64,000 nucleotides of DNA from Druceiella hillmani. Taxonomy: Eukaryota; Arthropoda; Insecta; Lepidoptera; Hepialidae. The notes under the pieces were generated by a model. The model was not told where the DNA came from and made no database searches. It worked only from the letters and a program-made list of their open reading frames with translations. The position numbers and the translations under genes are program-made. This document shows positions 1 through 11,764 of this stretch, in pieces. Position 1 is the stretch's first letter; every line of letters starts with the position of its first letter. The DNA lies in contig JAYKKI010000061.1 of the NCBI GenBank assembly GCA_039881145.1, positions 9,216,501 through 9,280,500 on the forward strand, written 5' to 3'.

Positions 1-230
1 ATATCGTGCACGTCTATCTGTGTCACATTTTCGTAGTCAGCATTGCTTTTGATCGGATCCGCCGTTACCATGGTAATGTGGTGGCCATTTCTAGCTAATC
101 CTTTTATGAATGCGTGAAACACAACTTGGTGACTGATGGACGCAGTCGGAAAAACTGCTAAGATTTTGGCACCTTCAACACTGATATCAAAAATTGTCAA
201 CACAACTATAGCCACTAAACTGTACAACAT
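1..230 (-). CDS. UDP-glycosyltransferase, 5' part of exon 1 (runs off left edge)
   Basis: This is the first 76 codons of a UGT that continues beyond base 1. The ATG is at 228-230. A hydrophobic signal peptide covers about residues 4-18, followed by the family start 'AKILAVFPTASISHQVVF'. It contains the SH dipeptide that carries the catalytic histidine of family 1 glycosyltransferases, then 'RNGHHITMVT' and 'VTQIDVHD', which align with the first exons at 20.9, 46.9, 52.4 and 63.1 kb. The leader differs from the MCKS... leader shared by those four, so this is a more distant paralogue. The frame is open to the window edge. The gene lies downstream of gene A on the same strand, as expected in a tandem UGT cluster. 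Whether it is complete cannot be judged here. Confidence 0.9.
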   Translation of the reverse strand, partial: MLYSLVAIVVLTIFDISVEGAKILAVFPTASISHQVVFHAFIKGLARNGHHITMVTADPIKSNADYENVTQIDVHD

Positions 231-338
231 TTTGTACGACCTGTCTCGACGCGTTATTGATAAATACATTAGGTTATCAACTACGCGTACCGTAAATTAT
301 ATTTTTGCGAATGCCCAACGTATCTGTTTACGTAATCT

Positions 339-347
339 GTTTTATAG
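339..347 (-). promoter_or_regulatory. Candidate TATA box of the left-edge UGT
   Basis: The minus strand reads CTATAAAAC about 110 bases upstream of the ATG at 230. Genes A, B1 and C1 have TATA boxes at a comparable distance (about 137-140 bases). The surrounding sequence is not otherwise conserved with them, so this call rests on motif and spacing only. Confidence 0.35.
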
Positions 348-779
348 TAACACAAACCGGTTAAATAAGTGAATTTAAACTGCTGAAACGAAATCGTGAT
401 AAGACGATATTTGTAATAATGGGAAATACTCATATGTAAATATTGTTTATTTAAATTTTACGTTTACTACGTATGTGGCCATGTAAGTAATAGACAATGT
501 AAAAAAGAACCGCACGTATTCTAAGATGACAAACGTTTAAAATTAATTTTATTATCACATTGGTCAACAAAGTTTTTATATATTCCAATTCTCGCAATGA
601 GTTTTTGATTTGGATTGAAAAATGTAGAGTATAAAGTAAATTTATTAAAAGAGTTTTGTCATGTGGAATTTCTGTTGAAGTAATTATCATAATGAAAAAA
701 AACTGCAAGAAATAAATGGAAAGTTAAGAAATATAAGAGAAAATGCAATAGTTTTTATTTAGCCTGCCGTTGTAAATTG

Positions 780-1295
780 GGGGTGATTTTTTCACATAAC
801 CCATTGTGTACAAATACCGTGAATAGGGTTTTAACAATATTAGTGGTACACACCCATTATGTAGAGCACCGTGAATAGGGTTTTTAACAATATTGGAGGT
901 ATATAACCATTGTGTAGAGAACAATACTGGATGTATATACCCATTGTTTAGAGAACCGTAAATAGGGTTTTAACTATAGTGGAGGTGATTTTTTGCATAA
1001 CCTATTGTGTAGAGCACCGTGAAGAGGGTTTTAACAATATTGGGGGTATATATCCATTGTGTAGAGCATTGTGCAGAGCATCGTGAATAGGGTTTTTACA
1101 AATATTGGGGGTATATACTCATTGTGTAGAGGTATATACCGATTGTGTAGAGCACAATTTCGGGGTATATACCCATTGTGTAAAGCACCGTGAATAGGGT
1201 TTCAAAATAGAATAAATCCGGGGTGATTTTTTTGCATAACTTATTGTGATAGCACCGTGAAGAGGATCTTAACAATATTGGGGATAAGTGGCGGA
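780..1295. repeat. Degenerate minisatellite, units of roughly 55-60 bp
   Basis: Diverged direct copies of a module built from 'accgtgaatagggtttt', 'aacaatattggggg' and 'tatatacccattgtgtagag' recur about eight times. Some copies swap in a 'gtgattttttcataacc' segment, so the array is a mosaic of two related modules. Short ORFs here are by-products of the repeat. It lies between the left-edge UGT promoter and the 3' end of gene A. Confidence 0.8.
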
Positions 1296-1299
1296 CACT

Positions 1300-3466
1300 T
1301 TTTGGCACAGGGATAGCTTTTACGGAATATTAAGCTATATATGCTAAATATGTAGGATTATTCATAATACTAGTTCTACGCGTCCATGACACGTTTCTTG
1401 TTAAAATCATGCTAACAGACATTAACTACAACTTAAAAGGCCTTGGAGAGAATATAGGTTCGTTCAAAGATAAAATGAATGGATTTATAAAGGTATTTGA
1501 AAGAATATAAAGTACCCTTGGAAAATAAGGTCCACCTAATTTTAAAGATAAATATTTTGTAAAATTATCAGTTTGAACTTAAAAAACACTATTTTAAATA
1601 TAAACTTTGTTTTTTAGTAAAGGGGAAAACATAAATTTTTTTTTCTTTGTAAATAATTCAACATTAAAAAAGTCAATATTTGACATAATTTAAATTCAAT
1701 CATGAGGAAATAAAATAAGGTAACGAAATAAGCATTACTTTGGCTCTGTAACGATCTTATTTAATAAGATCATTATGGAGCAAATAGTTATTTCTTTTGT
1801 TGATTTCCAATTACTTTTTTGAAATTAAATTTCAGTATTATAAAAATTAAAATTTAAAATGTAAGGCCAAGGCACAAAAAAAGGCACAGTGAAGTAATAG
1901 CGCAAAGAGGCAACACATTAAGTGGAAATTGCGACCGTTCATCAAAATAAAATTAAAAACATACTTAGTTTCCGCTAGAGGCATCCAAAGTGAAAGCGTC
2001 ACCGGCAAGATGGTGATACCAGCAACATTCGGCCACTTTGGTACTATTATCTTGTCCCATTCTAGACCAAGGTGAAGAATAACGAATTAAATGATTTTAA
2101 ATATCTCCTGGACTCTATTGTACGCCGGTCCATATTCGCCCTTGATACCTTTTGATACTATGTTGTTTACGGAACATTTTATTCACTTGCGGAAGTCATG
2201 TTAAATTTTAAACTACCATTAGGTTCAGATATTTATTTGATAAGATAACTGTACCTATCCATTTAGTTTTGATTTATGATAAGCGTATAAATAAAAAATG
2301 AGAACAAGTAAATGAAAAATGGGAATATCATAGCACTCATTACTTTAATAAAAGTATTGATAATGTTAATTAGGTAAGGGCTAACGTAATCGTACAAATA
2401 AGTATTTTTTATATTTGTTTGATAAGTTTATGAAAATTTAGTCTTGCCAAGTTTATATTATACTTGCTTTTTTAACCGACAATCTAATAACGACCGGCAA
2501 ATTAATTGTTAAATATTAATAAATTAGTACGTATGTTTTCGTATTAACAAAGTAATTTAAAAAATATATCAACTATAAAATAATATTCTATTTATAAACC
2601 AAGATTAAGTTAAACCATGATTAGTAATTTGAGTGCTTTTACTCCTATATTAATAAATTCACTTTAATTATTTAACTATCACAAATAATTATCACACTAA
2701 TTTTGTAAACAGGAAAGTTTTATTTGTTTTTTATTTAATGATTTGATGCGAAAGGGAATTATTTGATTAACATTTCGCTGAAGGAAGTTGAAGTATATTG
2801 AGAACATTTTTGAGTTAACCTTATAAACTAATATAGGTACATTAAAATAATGTATGAAGTTATTGTAGGTGACAAGAATATTTACTGAAAAGTTTAACGG
2901 TACGTATATTGTTAATTAATACGGATTTTCAGTTAAGACTAGTTTTTTGTCGCAATATCTGATCAAAGTTTGTAAATATAAGGAAATTAAACCGTTGACT
3001 CCGTCCGTCGAGTATTCTAAGAATTATATTTGTTTAATTGAAATCTCCAAAAAAAATCAGAACGTGTACGAATATGTATAGTTTCGACTAAAATAAAGAA
3101 TAAGTAATTAAATCTTTTAGGATGCCTTTAATAATCTAACTACGTTATCAACAGAGACATAGTATCGTACATACATATCGTATAGACATAGTATATACCT
3201 AATGAAATTGAAGCAGATAAATTACTCGTAAAATAATATTTGATATAAACTCCACAAATTTTACGATTAACGTTTTAAAAGTTGTGTACTTCATCGCAAA
3301 CATTATTATAAGTAGTTTATATGCTTTAATTCAATACAGAGGCCGAAAAAGAAATCCGCGTTTCTTAACGTGTATTTGAACTGCGACATTGGAAATTTTA
3401 AAAGTAAATCTTTTCGTTCCTCGAGTATAATTCATATATTTATTTAAGTTTAGAGTATATATATGT

Positions 3467-3517
<51 letters not shown>

Positions 3518-4280
3518 CGTATATATTCCTGCAATCAGAATTTAAACTATTACAGAAATTAGAAGTTTTGTGGATAATAAAATATGTAACTGATTTCAGA
3601 TTGCAAAATTAACAAATCAACTCAAATTACAGTTAAACTTTCGAACTTTATAAGTTCATAATTTTAATCCTTCGTCTGTAGGTAAGAGTTCCATAGTTTT
3701 TACAATTTTAAATACATCTGCAAGAAATTAACATACAGAAGGTTCAGATGATTTTAAAAAAATCACCAATATTATTAAAAATAGCGCCGATATCAAGAGC
3801 CAGTTGGAAATATGAATTTCTTAACGTTTTTGATTGCCTAGATTGTATAGAATTTCGAGGGAAAAATAATGATTAGAAAAATTGTACGAGGGACAAATAT
3901 TTTGTATTTAAGTTATCCAAAAATGTCCTTTTGAACTATCACTTTGATTTACAAAAAAAATATGAGAAGAAATTCTGTAATTTTGTGAAATAATACAGTT
4001 GACTGGTGACAGACACTTAAATAAGGTTTCTATAAAATTTAGATCAAATTTTGTTATGTTATTGTTCAAGCATAGAGTTTCTAGTAGAAACTTGAAAATA
4101 GGTTAATTTTGTTGCACGACGTCATTTACGTATATAGTTTTTATGGTGTTTTTCTCTACACCAGACGAAAGTAAATATGAATTAATTAAATAAAAGAGAC
4201 TTTCGTTAATGAATTCATTTAAATTTCTGTGAACTCACGCAACTCTTACAATAAATTTATTTTATAATATTAGTATGTGT
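1300..4280. other. AT-rich intergenic stretch, no gene seen
   Basis: No coding sequence, RNA gene or recognisable mobile element was found between the minisatellite and the 3' end of gene A. The only distinct structure is an (AT)n microsatellite at about 3473-3510. Confidence 0.6.
3473..3510. repeat. (AT)n microsatellite
   Basis: About 19 uninterrupted AT dinucleotides, flanked by imperfect gtatgtacg sequence. Confidence 0.9.
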
Positions 4281-4285
4281 ATATA

Positions 4286-4291
4286 TTTATT
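4286..4291 (-). terminator. Candidate polyadenylation signal of gene A
   Basis: AATAAA on the minus strand, about 70 bases past the stop codon of exon 4. A second AATAAA lies at 4256-4261. Either would give a short 3' UTR. Confidence 0.5.
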
Positions 4292-4362
4292 TGTAGGCGT
4301 AAACTTCTTAGGCTTATTATATATTACTATATTAATTTTCACTTATAACATAATAATGCAGT

Positions 4363-4645
4363 TTACTTCACATTTTTATTTCTAATCAAAAAATATTTTA
4401 ATGCTTTTAAACTTAATTTTATAATGTAGTAAATAACAATTAAAGACGCCAGAAGTTCTGCTAATAGAATGGATAGTACATCCAGCATGTAGTATTCGTA
4501 GAAAGAGACATCCAGCAGCGGACTGCGCAAGTGTGACGCCCCTTTATGTCGCAGCACATACTCGGTCCACCAGACCGCTCTTTCCACCGGTTTCATGGGC
4601 TGATCATGTATTATTTGCGACAGTTTAGCGATGTTTTCTGCATAT
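4363..4645 (-). CDS. UGT gene A, exon 4 (C-terminal domain, membrane anchor, stop)
   Basis: Terminal exon of gene A. The acceptor is TTTTCTAG just above 4645. The first base A completes a split Ile codon (AT|A), after which 'YAENIAKLSQIIHDQP' begins; this makes residues 432-524. The conserved family stretch 'ERAVWWTEYVLRHKGASHLR' follows, where the WW..Y.LRH..A.HLR pattern is typical of insect UGTs. Next come 'YYMLDVL', one hydrophobic membrane-spanning segment of about 25 residues and a short basic cytoplasmic tail ending NKNVK. The topology is that of a type I ER enzyme with the catalytic part in the lumen. The tail lacks the canonical KKxx retrieval motif found in the other set (exon 4 at 35.7 kb). 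The ORF continues upstream of the acceptor only by chance. Confidence 0.93.
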
Positions 4646-4962
4646 CTAGAAAACATTTTAGCAATTAATATGAGTTTGATAATAGACATTTTGGTCTCGG
4701 GACATCCTTTGTTTAAGATTTTAACCGTTTATCCATGTGATTTACTTACAATACTACTGTGAACACCTATCAGTTGACACTGGATTTTTAGAATAGGCCA
4801 TTTAATCTAAAAAACATACTAGAAATTTTAAAGTGGAACTTTTTGGCAATCAGATTCACAATCACAAGGCTGTTATTTATCTCTTAATTTTGGTAGTATC
4901 ATTTCAGTTATAATTGGATAGACTGGAGCATTCAAATGATATAAACATTCGATGAAGGCTTT

Positions 4963-4999
4963 TTAAATGTCGTGCGATGTAGCGATGTTTTCTGCATAT
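4963..4999 (-). pseudogene. Duplicated stub of exon 4 start inside intron 3 of gene A
   Basis: Bases 4981-4999 repeat exactly the first 19 bases of exon 4 (the YAENIA codons), preceded by a CCAG acceptor. Read in the same phase, it gives about 11 residues and then a TAA at 4963-4965. If spliced from exon 3, it would yield a UGT lacking its membrane anchor. The homologous intron of the other gene (about 36.3 kb) lacks this copy. A decayed partial duplication is the simplest explanation. Confidence 0.6.
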
Positions 5000-6002
5000 C
5001 TGGAAATATGCGTAAGAGTTAATGTGAGACTTTAAATAGAGACTTTTAAATAGGGAACTTCGACGGAAGCGGTCAAATTCTGTATTTGCCATTGTACAAA
5101 ACAAAAGATAAAAGTGTCTTTATCTGGAAGATCGGGTCACTTTGTCTCTTTAGAAAATAATATGAAAATTACTGTAGATTGGTATGAGAACATTTTTTAA
5201 ACTTTTTGCAAAGTTAAAAAATGTTTACGTACCAGTCTGCAGTAATTTTCCTGTTTTCTATATGTGTATACGATAACTTTTCAAAGGGTCGGAAAAAAGA
5301 TATCTAAAGAATTGATCGAGTAATTTTCTCAGTAGTTTCCATAGACGTAAGAGTACGGATTCTGGCAGAAACTTCTTTGGAAAATAGTGACATAGTAACA
5401 AAATTTAAATACGGTTTCACAGACACATGGATAGACGAAGATATGGATGGACAGGATGCAGTTACAATGGAACCTTAAAAACGACCAGGTGCGCGTTTTG
5501 CTTCTGTTTACATAAATTATTATAAGAATTATTTTAAATTATTTTTTATTTTATATCAAGTTAAAGTAGTCTAAAATTTGTTCGTAATACATAGTATTTA
5601 TTTTGATAGTGAAACAAACCAATAACGTTTTGTTTGGTCCTTTTTCACATTAATGTTTTTGGTGGAACAGATTGATGAGATAAACCTTATTTAAATATCG
5701 ACAAAATTTAGAAAATGTAGGCTTGAAAGAGGACTTTTTTGATCAGCAGTGAAATCTGCCTCAGTAAACGAATTGTATCTATTGTAAGAAAAGAACGAGA
5801 AGTGCAAGAAAATAAAAATGATTAGAGGACTATTCCTCTTAAATGCTTTCTCTTAATCTTGCTTATCCTTTAAATGCTTTGCAAAATATATTATAGATAT
5901 TTTTTAGTTTTGCTTACACATCTTTTTATAAGTTTTAAGTAAAAGACTCGATTGATTCAGTAGTTCTAATATTTTGTTACGGGCGATATATCAATAAAAT
6001 TG

Positions 6003-6346
6003 CTTTGTTAAGGTAATTGTGTAAAACGCGATATCGACGAAATGCGCGTATTTTTTTATATTTGATTCAAACTACAAATATCTGAGTTATTTTAAAATTT
6101 AAAAATTATTTTTGTGATTTGTTTAAAAAACTAAGTCAATGTAAAATGTTGTTATATTAATATTTTGAAAAAAAAAATTAATAATTGTACAAAATTGTAC
6201 AATTAACATTACAAGGAAAGTTGGTATTTTACCACATTTTATTTTGTTATGTTAAAAAAATGATGTTTGTTGGAAAAAAAATATTTTCACTAAATCATTT
6301 TATAATAATTTTTTAATCTTACTTTCACGACAACTACCTTAACGAG
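6003..6346. mobile_element. Candidate short MITE with terminal inverted repeats
   Basis: 'gttaaggtaattgtg' near 6007 is matched in inverse orientation near 6327-6346 (revcomp CGTTAAGGTAGTTGTCG). Between them lies about 310 bp of AT-rich non-coding sequence. The same 15-mer also occurs singly near 46287 and 51697. No target-site duplication could be fixed by eye. Confidence 0.35.
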
Positions 6347-6528
6347 TTTTCAGCTTTGGCAAAATTTACGGGTTTTATAAAATATTAAAATTTTAAATTT
6401 AAAACCTACGAATAAATTATGATATAAAAATTAACATATATTTGTCGATTTAGATGCTGGTTTTGCATTATGTCTAAAGCTTTCCCGTTTTAATTATATC
6501 AGAATAAAACATTTTGTTCAAGTCTCAC

Positions 6529-6748
6529 ATTTTGTTTTCCATTATTTGTACTATGGCCGTTTTAAGTTGTTCTTTAGTCAATGTCGTGATATCAAGTTGA
6601 ACGCCGATTTTGAAATGTTCTAGTCGTTTAGAGTTGAAGAACTGGTCAACGATGAACGGTATTCCAATCATCGGTACTTTGTACTTGATGGCCTCTTCTG
6701 TAGACTGAAGACCGCTTTGAGTTATGAATAACTTCACATTTTGATGTC
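6529..6748 (-). CDS. UGT gene A, exon 3 (UGT signature motif)
   Basis: This 220-base exon lies between a TTCCACAG acceptor (above 6748) and a GTGAGA donor (6523-6528), with phase 1 in and phase 2 out. It encodes residues 359-430. The PROSITE UGT signature spans residues 365-393 in the form F-I-T-Q-S-G...S-T-E-E-A...P-M-I-G-I-P...D-Q, which binds the nucleotide sugar. Insect enzymes often have QGG here; this copy has QSG, which the pattern allows. The exon continues with 'RLEHFKIGVQLDITTLT' and ends in 'IMENK'. It matches the exon at 37607 almost residue for residue. Intron 2 above it is about 9.95 kb. Confidence 0.93.
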
Positions 6749-7320
6749 CTGTGGAAGTAAATCATTATGTTGAAGTGAATTATAGTAGTTCGAAACCACA
6801 ATAAGCGGTGATGAAAAATATTAAGGAAAAATGTCACATAACATTGAACTTGCAGATAAAAGAGAGAGTATTTGCACATCCTTAATGTTTTGCCATCGTA
6901 TTGCGTTACAGATCAGCATATACTACTTACAGTATGTTCGTGTGTATGTGAGCGTGTAAGCCTTGTCTAATATAGTAAAAGTGTCTGCATGAATTTGCAA
7001 CATTTTTTATATGAAATAAATATATGATTTACTGGATTTTATATGACGTAGTTAGAAAATAATTAATTTAATAAATATGGAATCGTATTATAATCGTTTG
7101 TTAGTCTGTAACCATGGTCTCAATACTCTTTTTATGTGTTCAAATAAAATTATATTAGAAATAATCAGAATAGTGATGTTGAATACATTTTAATGACAGA
7201 TGATTCCTATATATTTTAATTTTTTTCAGAGCAGTAGTCGGCTGTTGTCAATTTGTTGTAAATTATTTCTTTGAAAAATGTCTCTAGTTTCATTCGTGGA
7301 AAACATTTTGTGTGGATAAA

Positions 7321-8755
7321 ATGGATAATATCACACAGCTAAATGACTTAATTGATTTTATTGAAGAAGTTGATGATAAAGGACATCAGTTCGAATTAAT
7401 CGGAAGGGCAGTTTTAAGACCACCAAAAATTTAGATACAAAATGGTATTAGTTCCTTTGAATTTTATCACGAAGAGGAATTTAGAAGACGATACCGCTTT
7501 ACCAAGAATACAGTGCGCAATGTAATTGTACCATCAATGTTGCCCAGACTCCGCTACCCAAATGAAAGAGGTTTACCAATACAGCCAGAGTTATAATTAT
7601 TTATTGCTCTGAGATTTTACAGCTTAGGATGTTATCAGGTATATAATTTTACATTTCACGTACGTATTGAAAGTTGTATTACAAAATTTCCTAAATATTT
7701 TTATCGAATGTATGTTTTAATTCAGATGGTAATGGTGACCTGCAAAATGTATCAGTTGCAACAGTGTGCAGAATTATAAAAAGAGTTTCGATATTGTTAG
7801 CATGAAATGTCAATTCTTTTTTTAAATTCCCAAGTAACTTGAGAGAAGTTAAAATGAAATTTTAAGATCTGGGCCAGATAACACATGGAAACAGTCGTCG
7901 TTCGGCGCTACAGACTGCACTCGCGTAAAAATAACTAGACCTCGAGATATTAATCACTCAGAAGTTTCGAGAAATCGCAAAGGATATTTCTCACTCAATT
8001 GTCAGGTAGTTATAAATCATATCATACGACTTGTTTGTTTAAGTATTAATTATTTATAATATATTCTTGTATGAAAACATAGCCACACATGTAATTGTTA
8101 ACATCAATGTTTTAGCATTCATTAGTAATCTATTTCAAATCCACAGAAAATAGAACTAATATTTGCTTTTTATTCTGATTATATCGATAATATTTATATA
8201 ATTGAATGTTTCCTTTTAAATTTCCGGTTATCGTTGGACCAGACATGGAAATATATGATATCGTTGGACCAGACATGGAAATATATGACATTGTTCTCAG
8301 ATGGCCGGGCAGTTCACATGATAGCCGAATATTCAGAAGCCGTGTAAGCCGTGAAGCGTGTCTTATAGGCTTAAAAATAGACAGGCAGATGGAATATTGG
8401 TAGGTGATTTGCGTTTTCATGGTATATGCTGACTCCGTTCTTGAATCCCACTATGCGATCCGAAACGAGATATAAAAACTACCAAGTGAAGACAAGGAAT
8501 ATAATCGAACGGTTATTTGGGGTATGGTAAAAAGGTTTCCATGCTTACAAAGAGTTTTGAGTAACAAACTTGTTACCGCATGTGACATAATTGTTGCTTG
8601 TGCAGTTCTCCACAACGTCGGTTTACGGGATTGTAAGCCTGAAATGCCTCCCACACATGAAACACGAGAGAATGTTCCATTGCCATCATCAATGAGACAC
8701 AGTAGTGAGGGATTGGCTGTGAGACGAACTTTAATTGAAACAGACTTTTCGTGAA
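7321..8755 (+). pseudogene. PIF/Harbinger (HARBI1-like) transposase, inactivated
   Basis: Start-like ATG at 7321. Fragments in order are recognisable as a HARBI1-type transposase. The N-terminal part reads 'FRRRYRFTKNTVRNVI' and 'LPIQPELQLFIALRFYSLG', followed by 'VSVATVCRIIKRVS'. The nuclease-region landmark is 'DIVLRWPGSSHDSRIF' near 8285-8335, and the C-terminal part reads 'NIIERLFGVW' and 'ACDIIVACAVLHNVG' near 8490-8620. Stops (for example near 7430 and 7593) and frameshifts separate these blocks. A 33-bp tandem duplication at about 8230-8290 doubles the 'IVGPDMEIYD' segment. It lies in the sense opposite to gene A, inside intron 2, and is clearly dead. Confidence 0.85.
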
Positions 8756-8821
8756 ATTTTATCATATGAGATTGCAATGCCATAATATTAAAAATAATAT
8801 AAATTTATTTGCATAAAAATA

Positions 8822-9338
8822 ATTGGTATAAGTCTGGTTTAGCGAAAATGCGAATTTCCCGGTTTTTTTTATTATAAAGAAAAGATTATTCCTAAAAAAC
8901 GACGTACTTTAAAACTAGACGATTGATTGAACATTGATTATTTCATTATAAAAAATTGACTTGAAATATGCACTTTCTATTGAGAAACTCCTGTCAGTTG
9001 GTTGTAAAACAAACATTTCGTAACTTCTTGTTACGCGATCTTTCTGCTCATTTTCATATTTTTATTTTTTGGGTGTGTTTTTTTATATAAATTTCTCTTT
9101 GTATGTGCAAATTTTGTGTTTCCTGTTACTAAGAATGGCAATTAAGTCGACAACTTATAACTTGCACTTCCTTGGAAAACCGCACTTTTGTATGGGAAGT
9201 TTTTTAAAATCACTTTTCTTAATAAAATAATTGCTACCGAGTCTTAAAATTAGTAGGTACTTTATTTTTTACATATATTCTCTCATTTAAACCAAAAAAA
9301 TTTGCAAAATTCACATTTTTGCTAAACTAGACTTGTTC
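8822..9338. mobile_element. Short DNA transposon/MITE with about 30-bp terminal inverted repeats
   Basis: 'aagtctggtttagcgaaaat' near 8831 is matched by its inverted, slightly diverged counterpart near 9310-9338 (revcomp AAGTCTAGTTTAGCAAAAAT). The similarity extends over about 30 bases at each end. The interior of about 450 bp is AT-rich and has no ORF of note. It begins 70 bp after the Harbinger remnant, so it may be a non-autonomous relative, but this is not shown. Confidence 0.6.
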
Positions 9339-9339
9339 C

Positions 9340-10780
9340 AGATAATTATATAATGCTTAATATTAATTAAAACAGTGTATATTTCTCTTCAAACAATGTG
9401 TTCATCAATTATATTTCTACTTAAAACATTTCAGAGAAAAGCTACAAGCCTGTTATTTATTAATCATATTGCATATTACATCAGTTTGAACTAATAAAAA
9501 GAGTAGTTATAACATTATTGAATATTTAAATACGACTGAATTAAAAAAATTCAGGATAGAGAAATTAAATCATTGTTAGTAGTGTTGTTTAGACACGTAG
9601 TGTGATTTCAAGTACGCAAGTTAAAATTTCACCTGACAATTTTTTCAATACTGCATAATTTCTATATTCAAATGTATCTAACAATACAATATTGAATCTA
9701 CAAACCACCAGATTAACTGCTGTAACTAGATACTTGATATATATATTTGGTATCAATTATAATTCCTCATCTATGTAGGCCGTCAAGGCTAGCCATCCAT
9801 CAAATTGTGTTCTACGAAAAGTGGGACGCGCACGAGTCAATTGAGTACCGCACAGATATTGTATATGTAAATTAATTATTACTGCTGACCTTGCCTAGGT
9901 ATTAGATGGGCTTAATAAAAGTATTTTTTTAAATATTAATTAAATAAACTTTAAACCTGAGACCACGAACATGTTTAATTTTGTCCCGAGAATTAGTAAA
10001 CCTACTTACCAGCTAATTACCGACAGTACAGTTGGCTGCTATTATTAAGTATATATACTGGTAAACAAATAAACAACAATAAAATGCATTCTTTTTTTTT
10101 TAATTAATTGTTTTTAATTTCATTTCTAGAATTTTTAATTCCAAATCATGCTTTTTTTTAAAATTCTAACGCCATTTTTCTTATTGTGTCTAAATGGTTT
10201 TTTTTCATTTAAAAAACGCAACTTTCTTTGCTCGTACTCTTGTTCTAAAAGTTTTACTTTCAAACGAGTTATCATTTTTAATTTGTTTTCTTGTAAATTC
10301 TTCACTAACAATTTTTCTTTTTGCCAAGGTTGTCCAAGCCTCGGAATTATCATCCCCGCTTAAATTAATTACATTGCCAAAAGTGAATATGTATTCAGTT
10401 TATTAATGTTTATGTAAATATAGTTGGCCAAACTATTTTTAATTAACAATATAAAGTTTTGAAGGATTCTTATCTGCAAATTGAGCAAAAATTTCAAAAC
10501 TGATTTTGCCAAAAAAACTCATACATCCATGTGACTATAATGGACATAAATGTTTAAAAATGTTTGCGTTTCATTCACAACATGTTATCAAAATTATATT
10601 TAAAAATATAAATTCATGGTAAAATTATATTACATAGGTCAATCAAACTGAAACTCAACGAAAACAACCGGTTCGTTGTATAAAATATAGTGAAAAACAA
10701 TTTTTGTTCAGCCTGAAATAGTAATAACTTAAGATTTCGCAATCTTATTTTGCTTCGAGTTCTTGTTTAGCTTGAATATA
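9340..10780. other. Intron 2 of gene A: AT-rich, little recognisable
   Basis: Apart from the small lysine-rich ORF at 10135-10353 (listed separately), no gene, RNA or clear repeat was recognised here. Confidence 0.5.
10135..10353 (-). pseudogene. Lysine-rich coiled-coil-like ORF fragment (possibly transposon-derived)
   Basis: A 72-residue frame, Lys/Glu/Arg-rich, with 'KLLEQEYEQRKLRFLNEKK' in the middle. This looks like the C-terminal helix of MADF/SANT-like accessory proteins that often accompany PIF/Harbinger transposases. A dead Harbinger transposase lies 1.4 kb away. No N-terminal DNA-binding domain was seen upstream. It may be only low-complexity A/T-rich sequence, so confidence is low. 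Confidence 0.25.
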
Positions 10781-10789
10781 AGCGAACAT

Positions 10790-11035
10790 GGTATAAATGC
10801 ACTATACAACCAGGAACATTTCGAATTTTTTTTTAAAATCAAATGAAAGTATACACATTAATAAGTATATATCTGGAAAGAAATTCTGCAGCAGATGGTT
10901 ATTTATTATAAAAAAAACAATTTGAAAATTTTTGTACCTGACGATTTTGTTTGCGGGTAATGTGTTTTAAACTTTATTTTTTCCACTTACTTTACTTTTT
11001 TTTTATCACTAAGCACTTATTACACAATTTACCAT
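10790..11035 (+). repeat. Left arm of a 250-bp inverted repeat pair
   Basis: The sequence from 'gtataaatgcactatacaac' through 'tttgcgggtaatgtgtttta' to 'cacttattacacaatt' recurs in reverse complement at 13255-13507 with few differences. A shorter direct partial copy ('aaagaaattctgcagcgga') follows at 11040-11115. The arms enclose about 2.2 kb of simple sequence, minisatellite and a LINE fragment. Confidence 0.8.
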
Positions 11036-11417
11036 ATATCAGGAAAGAAATTCTGCAGCGGATACTTATTTATTATAAAAAAAATCATTTTCAAAAAAAA
11101 ATACTCACCAGGAATTTGTACATTACATGGTTATTTCTCACTATATTCACAATAAATTTACCATTAGACACTACACATTTGACACAAACATAAAGTAATT
11201 AGAAATTAATTAAATTAAATCGTTTAAAATTCATTTTTAAAATTACGTTAAAACAATGTAATTTTTAACAGTCTTAAACGTCAAATAACAAAAATGTTCA
11301 GTTATACCAACTTAATAGGTTTCAATATATTTGAATATATAATTTGTTTTTTTTTTTGAGCCAAAAAAGTTTTACAATTGCCATTGCTATATAAATATAA
11401 TTTTGGTTTTTAATTTA

Positions 11418-11419
<2 letters not shown>

Positions 11420-11483
<64 letters not shown>

Positions 11484-11490
11484 AATATAC

Positions 11491-11540
<50 letters not shown>
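11420..11540. repeat. (TA)n microsatellite with interruptions
   Basis: About 120 bases of TA dinucleotide broken by single C or A substitutions (acat, aaat). Confidence 0.9.
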
Positions 11541-11764
11541 TTATATATACAAATAAATGTAACTAAAATAATTACCGGCTATTGTATTAAAAAAAAATGT
11601 TAAAAGTATTTTAAAAGTATAAATAAAATTCCAGCCAGGCCTGAGCTGAATTTAAATAATCAATAATAAATATTGTCAATATTAATAATTTAAAATATAT
11701 TTAAAATTTAGATAACTATAATATGAAATGAATACCATAAACTATCCAAAAAAGATATATGCCA

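Noticed and set aside
3331..3534. ORFs rich in Tyr-Ile dipeptides here and at 11403, 23716 and 43508
   Set aside because: Translations of (TA)n microsatellites.
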